64,000 nt of DNA, taken from NCBI GenBank assembly GCA_963924555.1, contig OZ004584.1:8749753-8813752 (forward strand), given 5' to 3'. The position numbers and the translations under genes were made by a program. The notes beneath the pieces are model-generated. The model searched no databases and had not been told where the DNA came from. It saw only the letters and a program-made list of their open reading frames with translations. Shown piece by piece: positions 57,711 to 64,000 of this stretch (position 1 is the first letter of the stretch; every line of letters starts with the position of its first letter). The DNA comes from Crambe crambe (lineage: Eukaryota; Porifera; Demospongiae; Poecilosclerida; Crambeidae).

Positions 57711-58735
57711 AAGTGGACCGGGAAAAAAGTGGACCCGCGATCCAATTTTGGCAGAAAAAAAATGGACCAGGGGTCCACTTTTTTCTGCCAAAAGTGGACC
57801 TTCCTTGCCAAAAGTGGACCTGGTCCAATTTTGTCAAGAAAAAAGTGGACCTGGTCCAGTTTCACTGTCAAAATCTAAGCAGGGCCATTTTTGGCAGGGG
57901 AAAAAAATGGACCCGGTCCAGTTTTGCTGCCGAAATCCAGGCAAGTCCATTTTTGGCATGGGAAAAAAGTGGACCCGGTCCAGTTTTGCTGCCGAAATCC
58001 AGGCAGATCCATTTTTGGCAGGGGAAAAAAGTGGACCCAGTCCAGTTTCGCTGCCGAAATCCAGGCAGGTCCATTTTTGGCAGGGGGAAAAAGTGGACCC
58101 AGTCCAGTTTCGCTGCAGGCAGGTCCATTTTTGGCAAGGGGAAAAAGTGGACCCACTGCCGAAATCCAGGCAGGTCCATTTTTGGCAAGGGAAAAAAGTG
58201 GACCCACTGCCGAAATCCAGGCAGGTCCATTTTTGGCAAGGGAAAAAAGTGGACCCACTGCCGAAATCCAGGCAGGTCCATTTTTGGCAAGGGAAAAAAG
58301 TGGACCCACTGCCGAAATCCAGGCAGGTCCATTTTTGGCAAGGGAAAAAAGTGGACCCGGTCCAGTTTCGCTGCCGAAATCCAGGCAGGTCCATTTTTGG
58401 CAGGGGAAAAAAGTGGACCCGGTCCAGTTTTGCTGCCAAAATCCAGGCAGGTCCATTTTTGGCAGGGGGAAAAAGTGGACCCGGTCCAGTTTCGCTGCAG
58501 GCAGGTCCATTTTTGGCAAGGGGGAAAAGTGGACCCACTGCCGAAATCCAGGTAGGTCCATTTTTGGCAAGGGAAAAAAGTGGACCCACTGCCGAAATCC
58601 AGGCAGGTCCATTTTTGGCAAGGGAAAAAAGTGGACCCACTGCCGAAATCCAGGCAGGTCCATTTTGGCAAGGGAAAAAAGTGGACCCCAGTTTTGTTGC
58701 TGAAATTTAGGCAGGTCCAGTGGACCTGGCTTTGA
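57711..58735. repeat. Minisatellite of 51- and 62-bp units
   Basis: About 17 tandem units built on ggtccatttttggcaggg, aaaaaagtggaccc and gccgaaatccaggca. The long form (62 bases) includes ggtccagtttcgct; the short form (51 bases) lacks it. The array mixes both. Long open frames exist in several frames on both strands because the units lack stops, and the 62-base units rotate the frame, so none is a credible gene. The first 150 bases contain inverted versions (ggtccacttttttctgcc). Confidence 0.95.
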
Positions 58736-58740
58736 AGATT

Positions 58741-59149
58741 AACCCACCCTCCTCCCAATAATCATAATATGAATATTGAAATTGCATAGGTTAAGTCTAT
58801 TGAAGTTTGTCAAGTTGTTTTTTCCTTGAAAGGATACCTATGTAGGAATATAACTGCATGCTATATAAAATTCACTTGTTGATTATCTGGTTATTATTTA
58901 CATGTAGGACAAGACCACTTTATATCAGATAATTTATGTTATTCATGTAATGTCACCAGGCAGCATCTCAAGTGATACTAGACTTTACTCAAGGGTCATA
59001 AATCAAGGAGTGAATATGTGATACAAGATTACGTCATAAGTGAAATCACAATGATGATTACATGTACATAACAGTTAGTTAGTAATGATAAAAGTAATAA
59101 TTAATGTTACTGTCATACACCCCCTCCTCCAGTTAGAGCTCGCCCCGGG
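58741..59149. other. AT-rich spacer, nothing recognised
   Basis: No exon or repeat identified between the minisatellite and the Gypsy relic. Confidence 0.4.
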
Positions 59150-60250
59150 CTTACTTTCTTCCATAGTAGAGGGGTGCTCAGATTACTAGGGTAACTCGAT
59201 TTAAGTGTACATGAATAATATCATCTTTTGAAGTGTAGACAAGTTTTCCTGCATTGCCGGTTGGAGTCACTTCAATAACTCAATAGGGTCCATGCCACAG
59301 ACGAGATAATTTCCGAAACTTTCCAGACTCTTCCTGAGGGAATTGAAATAGCACTAGACCTCCAATCTTGAACTGCATAGGAGAACATTTGTTCACCTTA
59401 TTATAGTACTTTTTGTAATGCTTCTGGGCTTTCTGGATTGACTGAGTATCTCAGTGAGTTCCTGTCGGTAGTCTGTCAGGTCAGCCCCTTCTACCTCATT
59501 AGCAGAAAGAAATGCAGCGCTTCAATAGGATAGCGACAATCTCTACCATAAAGAAGGTAAGATGGCTTCTCGCCTGTTGCCTCATGTGGGGTGTTTCGAT
59601 AGGCAAGCAGGCATCCCATGTAAATACTTGTCCCACTGCTTCCCATAGACATCAACATGCTTGCGTATCATCGTCTTTAGAGTACGAGAGTACAATTAAA
59701 CCTCTCGGTGAGGCCATCACACTGAAGATGGTATGCTGTAGTATTCAATTTCGTAATTCCAAGAAGACTGCATACATTGGTCATCAGGTAGGATAGCAGA
59801 TTGGTTACCCTCTCCGATAGTAGACTTTCTGGAACACCACACACAGGTATGATCTCAGCACCAGTATGTCCACTATTAAACCATACAGCCTTTTGGTCAG
59901 GGATAGGGAAAACCCATGGTCATCAGAATGATATTGATTTGATTATTTATTTGAAGAGAATAGCTGGGTAACTTGGTACATAGCTAGCTACAGCTACAGG
60001 CAAATTTCATGAGTTTCTTTTACAGAGGCCAAAAAATCTGGTATCTGGTAGCATAAATACCATAATTATACTGTGCAGTAGATATAGTATCTATGCTGGT
60101 AGTAGCTAAGGCCATAATTAAGTAGAATCACCATGATTGCATCTAGACTCAACTTCATACGTAGCTAGCTATCTACAAGCATAATAAGCACCTATGTTAC
60201 CCGGACCCCACTCTTCTTTTTCTTCTTGATGAAAAGAACTCCCTTTCTTA
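59150..60250 (-). mobile_element. Ty3/Gypsy retrotransposon relic
   Basis: The minus strand between about 59880 and 59150 encodes integrase pieces in order with frame breaks: HTGAEIIPVCGVPESLLSER, TAYHLQCDGLTERFNCTL, DVYGKQWDKYLHG, and the C-terminal FKIGGLVLFQFPQEESGKF and WHGPY. These match the Gypsy integrase core end and GPY/F module. Upstream on the same strand (about 60250-60185), VRKGVLFIKKKKKSGV resembles the start of reverse transcriptase. The middle of pol is missing and no LTRs were seen. Long dead. Confidence 0.75.
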
Positions 60251-60776
60251 CATTAAGAACCACTCAAGCCATCCCCACATACTGCATTCCTTCCAGCTGT
60301 CAGGGGAGATAAAAGAGAGTCTAGCATCTGCTCACCGTACATGGAATCTTTCTGAAGAAGAGAAGGATACGATTTAATGTCAGCTATCTCATAGTCAAGG
60401 CCCTAGTACTCATATAAACAGTGTGTGTAGGTGATGGTCAAGTTTGATGACTGCTGAACACCTGCAAGCTATTAGCTGTGATGGTCAAGTTTGATGATGG
60501 TAACCATCATTGCTAACACTAAACACCTGCAGGCTATTACACAGTTTATTGCTATTATTAAGTTATATATCAGAGCTGAACTGGCTGCAGACCTGTGGCA
60601 AGCTTCGCAGTGAGACCATAGGCAAGGCCTAAAACTTTCCACTATAACTTCAGTCTCACAGTAATAATCATGTAGCTATAGAGCTATTTTATTTGTTTGC
60701 TTCATGATTCATTTCTACCTGCTCTTCAGGAACTTGCAATTGCTGGATTTCCTCGGAAGGTTTATTTGCCTGGTCA
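60251..60776. other. 3' flank of copy C
   Basis: From about 60622 the sequence matches the flanks of copies A (from position 1) and B (27685). A degenerate duplication is at 60430-60535 (tgatggtcaagtttgatga, caaacacctgca-type phrases occur twice). No further gene. Confidence 0.45.
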
Positions 60777-63700
60777 CTAGTGGTGCAGGAGGATGGACTT
60801 CACTACAAAGCCCCAAAACCACCAACGAAAACTTATACTTACACCTTGCGCGCGCGTGGGTGTTATTAAGCTAGTAGTCTGAGCATGCGCAGAGCTTTCA
60901 GCAGTGAAAATATTGTGATTACAAATTTTTGAGGTGGTTGAAGATGATTAGTCTGCTACTTTGAATGCAGTGTTCAGTCTTTTAGCTTGTCATGTGACCT
61001 TGAATTGAGCTGCATGAATAAGTTAATATCATACAGAGCCACTCTGAGTCATGATTTCTCTCACCTGTGGGATGATCTCTGGCAATCTCTTCAAACAGTC
61101 CTGGATCCATCCTCTGCACACTCTTAGCTACAATCCTCCAGCTTGGCCTTCCATACTTTTGATAATCATACTTCAGCTTCAGCCACTGCCCCAACATTAT
61201 ATTGAGGCAGACATCAACGTCTCCTGGGTTATTCTTCTTGATGGCCTCAACAGTGTGTTGCTGAATGCGTAGTTTAGTGGCAAGCACTTCCCACTTGGCA
61301 GACAAAATTTCCACTGCATCAAACACGTCACCTAAATCACTAATCCCTGAAATGAACAATAATCACACAGTTCAGCAGACGATCGATCAAACCTAACACC
61401 CTCACCTAATGTTGTGTCATCAATCGTTGAAGATGGTAAAGTTTTAGGGTTAACTTCAGTAAATTCCTATTATGAAATATCATGTATTCATACTCCTCAC
61501 TAGGCTCAATTGAATGCAATTAGTAGCCCTTGAATGAGTTCAGTCTTGCATGAATAAGGGGATATACTCACATTCTTTGGTTCGGTAGTTGACGGGGAGG
61601 TCCCTGACTGACCATCCACAGATTGAGATGGAGAGTCTGCAGTGTTAGTTGACATGAACCATGAAGGGGTGACAACATGCATCATGAATGGTATGTCTTA
61701 CTGGGAGTGGGAGTGGGAAGTTCAAAGTAGAATTCCCCAACATCCAATCCACTAACTTGCAATTCTGGTGAATTTGAAGCAGTGCTTGTTGCTGCTTTGA
61801 TGTGAGCTATGAGTTTTGGAGGATAGTCGAGAAGGTCTGAAACCTTAATTTTCAACAGTTCAGGAAGATGAATCTCCCTCTTTAGAATCTGTGCAGTAAA
61901 ATTATGAGTCATGGTTCTAGATAACTCAGCTCATACCTTTGTAGGTTTTTTATCAAATCTGATATTCCATTCAGTTTTACCAGTGGCATCAATTACCACT
62001 TCCTCTGATATCATTTGGGCTATTTTTTCACTGTGTCCTTCCCATTTTTCCATACTTGCATGTCCTTTCATGATTCTTTTATCACAATGCTGAAAGATAG
62101 AATGAGATTATCAGGAAAGTCACTGTGTTAGTATAAACATACTTGAATGTACATGGGATGATATAAGCACATACAGAAAATAGCAGATGCCTCATGGGAA
62201 GGATTCAAGTCACGATACAACCTTGCAGAATAATATGATCCATTTCCTGCATGCAAAAGAGGGTAAGTCTTTTGAAGGCTCTATACAAGCATTAATTAAC
62301 CTTTGGAGAGTTTTGGTGAGCTTTCTGAGTTGTCCACTTCTTCATCTTCATCTTCTTCTCTTTTCCTCTTGCCAATCTTTAACAAGCAAAAGTGTCTCAG
62401 TGATATTTCTCCCACCTGGTCTCCAGGTTTGAATATTCCCTTGGCCCCCTGGATCTTTCTGAAGACGTAGACAGGTGGATCGGACTCCCTATACGCAGGG
62501 GTGGAGCTAGCTGAGAGGAACACCATGTCCTCACAATCCTCTTCACTTTTCAAGCAAGCATAGTGATGCATCCTGACTGTGACATCCTTTGAAAATGTCA
62601 CTCTCTTGTTGTGTGTGATCAAGTAAGTGGAACTTGCTGACTCGTAGCCATTTGGTAACTCAAATGGTCCACTGAAGCAAGCATGAATGGACAGGTCTAG
62701 AGATTCTTCTTCGATGCTTAGCGAATTTTCAGGAATGAATACAGAGATTCCCACGTCCTTAAGCTTATGTATCAAAGTTTCTCTTGATATATTGTGTTCT
62801 ATGATGGGCATTTGGTAAAAGTAAATTCCTGGGTAGTAGGAGTCGATCCCTAAAATTAAATAAGTTGCTGATTAGAGTACAATGTGAATGATGTGTAGAT
62901 TACTTACGAATATCACTGTTTTCTTCATCCAATAAAGTCTGTAACTGTATAGCAAAAATTGAGTAAAGTTCACTACATAAGGGCATTCAGTATCAGCTAC
63001 CCATGCAATATCAATTGCAACTCTAAAGTAGTAGAAAACCTACCAAATTTTGAAAAAATGAAAAAGTGAGGACTTCATGAGAACAGACATCAAATATGGT
63101 ATCTCCTTCATAATTAGTCAAGTGTACATTAGCTCCATATGCTACGAGAAGACCACAAATTTCCAGATCTTCAGCTTGTGCTGCATACATCAAAGGAAAC
63201 CAGCCATTGTTATCTTGCATGTCGATTTGAGCACCTTTTTCCAGAAGTAGAGAAACAGTATCTGGATTTCCATTGGAGCTAGCATACATTAGGGCAGTTT
63301 TCCCTCTGTTATCACGCTGGTCAACTTCAATGATGTTATAATCGGTTGCTAACTCTAACAGTGGAGTTCCTCGACTGTTACATTTGCTAACTTTGGCTCC
63401 ATGTTGAAACAAAACCATAACCGATTCAGTGTGCTGACCTTTAACTGCTAAATATAGAGCAGATAATCCATTATTGCTCTGCATATCGACTTGAGCACCT
63501 TTCTGTAGTAGCAGTTTGACCACTTCAGTGCGACCTTTTTGACTTGCTATAATTAAAGCAGACCATCCATTATTGTTCTGCTTATTGACTTGAGCACCTT
63601 TCTCTAGTAACAATTTGACCACTTCAGTGCGACCTTTATCAATTGCTATCATTAAAGCAGACCATCCATTAATGTTCTGCATATCGACTTGAGCACCATT

Positions 63701-64000
63701 CTCTAGTAGCAGTTTGACTACTTTTGTACAACATTCTTGGCTTGCTACCATTAAAGCAGATAATCCATTAATGTTCTGCATATCAACTTGAGCACCTTTC
63801 TCTAGTAGCAGTTTGACCACTTCAGTGCGACCATTACCAACTGCTATCATTAAAGCAGACCATCCATTATTGCCCTGCATATCGACTTGAGCACCTTTCT
63901 CTAGTAACAATTCCGTCACTTCAGTGTGACCTTTTTGACTTGCTATCATTAAAGCAGACCATCCATTATTTTTCTGCTTATCGACTTGAGGACCTTTCTC
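60777..64000 (-). CDS. Copy C: ankyrin-ZU5-death-domain protein, 5' part outside the window
   Basis: Exons on the minus strand: >64000-63044 (about nine ankyrin repeats), 62944-62908 (LQTLLDEENSDI), 62849-62301 (ZU5: DVGISVFIPENSLSIEEESL, GPFELPNGYESASS, then an acidic KRKREEDEDEEV), 62246-62143 (GNGSYYSARLYRDLNPSHEA), 62089-61937 (HCDKRIMKGHASMEKWEG, KTEWNIRFDKKPTK), 61888-61702 (ILKREIHLPELLKIKVSDLL), 61636-61572, 61466-61406, 61346-61065 (death domain: WEVLATKLRIQQHTVEAIKK, GQWLKLKYDYQKYGRPSWRI, VAKSVQRMDPGLFEEIARDH) and a short last exon, probably 60802-60777. All junctions have GT-AG signals and matching phases, with no stop. The segment between ZU5 and the death domain is where a UPA domain sits in UNC5, PIDD and ankyrin-type proteins; its identity as UPA is inferred. 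Expected role: a cytosolic adaptor recruiting death-domain partners, with target binding by the ankyrin array. Confidence 0.85.
63044..64000 (-). repeat. Ankyrin array of copy C (visible part)
   Basis: About nine 33-codon units are open to the window edge, with QNINGWSALMIAIDKGRTEV-type variants. The last two units before the mini-exon are more diverged (GKTALMYASSNGNPDTVSLL; FPLMYAAQAEDLEICGLLVA) and are conserved in the same place in copies A and B. Confidence 0.9.

Noticed and set aside
57559..58758. Long overlapping reading frames on both strands (up to about 380 codons)
   Set aside because: They arise from a stop-free minisatellite. Several frames on both strands are open at once, and the protein repeats are just the DNA unit read in rotation.

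Overview
This is a eukaryotic, animal-type window: genes are split by short GT-AG introns, the DNA is AT-rich and transposon-dense, and the encoded families are metazoan (death domain, ZU5, granulin, CDK5 activator p35-like, THAP, DHRS-like reductase). The gene content and the dense foldback elements resemble a marine demosponge such as Amphimedon. That identification is an inference from style and families, not from a marker gene.

Layout. Three copies of one minus-strand gene encoding an ankyrin-repeat / ZU5 / death-domain protein lie at the left edge (copy A, about 130-4423), in the middle (copy B, about 29000-34371) and at the right edge (copy C, 60777 to beyond 64000). Every visible exon of copy C is open and joins in phase. 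Copies A and B carry several stops and frameshifts and are called pseudogenes. Three granulin loci, also minus strand, lie at 13142-14953 (intact, three exons, 419 residues), 8318-12718 (decayed, split by a DNA transposon and a MITE) and 52990-56205 (decayed, split by a 1.8-kb insertion). Between them are exons of an enolase-superfamily gene (6275-7668, plus), a CDK5-activator-like exon (17515-17835, minus), a truncated short-chain dehydrogenase (25307-26655, minus), a degenerate unknown gene (27056-27545, minus) and an intact three-exon gene of unknown function (36232-36967, minus).

The rest is a nested mosaic of mobile DNA. Four related elements begin CATAGATA. Three of them have 7-bp target duplications, and one (46078-48310) encodes recognisable pieces of a P-element transposase. 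Three elements with TAGCC...GGCTA ends have 9-10 bp duplications (MULE-like). One of these (43453-45788) contains a complete-ended Ginger-like element (43938-45479) that encodes an integrase zinc-binding domain, a Ulp1-like protease piece and a PHD finger. A 3.1-kb foldback (39145-42268) has hairpin termini and holds a THAP-domain relic. There are also a 5'-truncated non-LTR retrotransposon, a Ty3/Gypsy relic, a candidate Helitron, many palindromic MITEs and a 1-kb minisatellite (57711-58735).

How the parts relate. The host genes do not form an operon. The window shows two locally amplified gene families, one probably a death-domain signalling receptor and one a secreted growth-factor-like protein. 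In each, one copy stays open while its duplicates decay, mostly through transposon insertion and small deletions.
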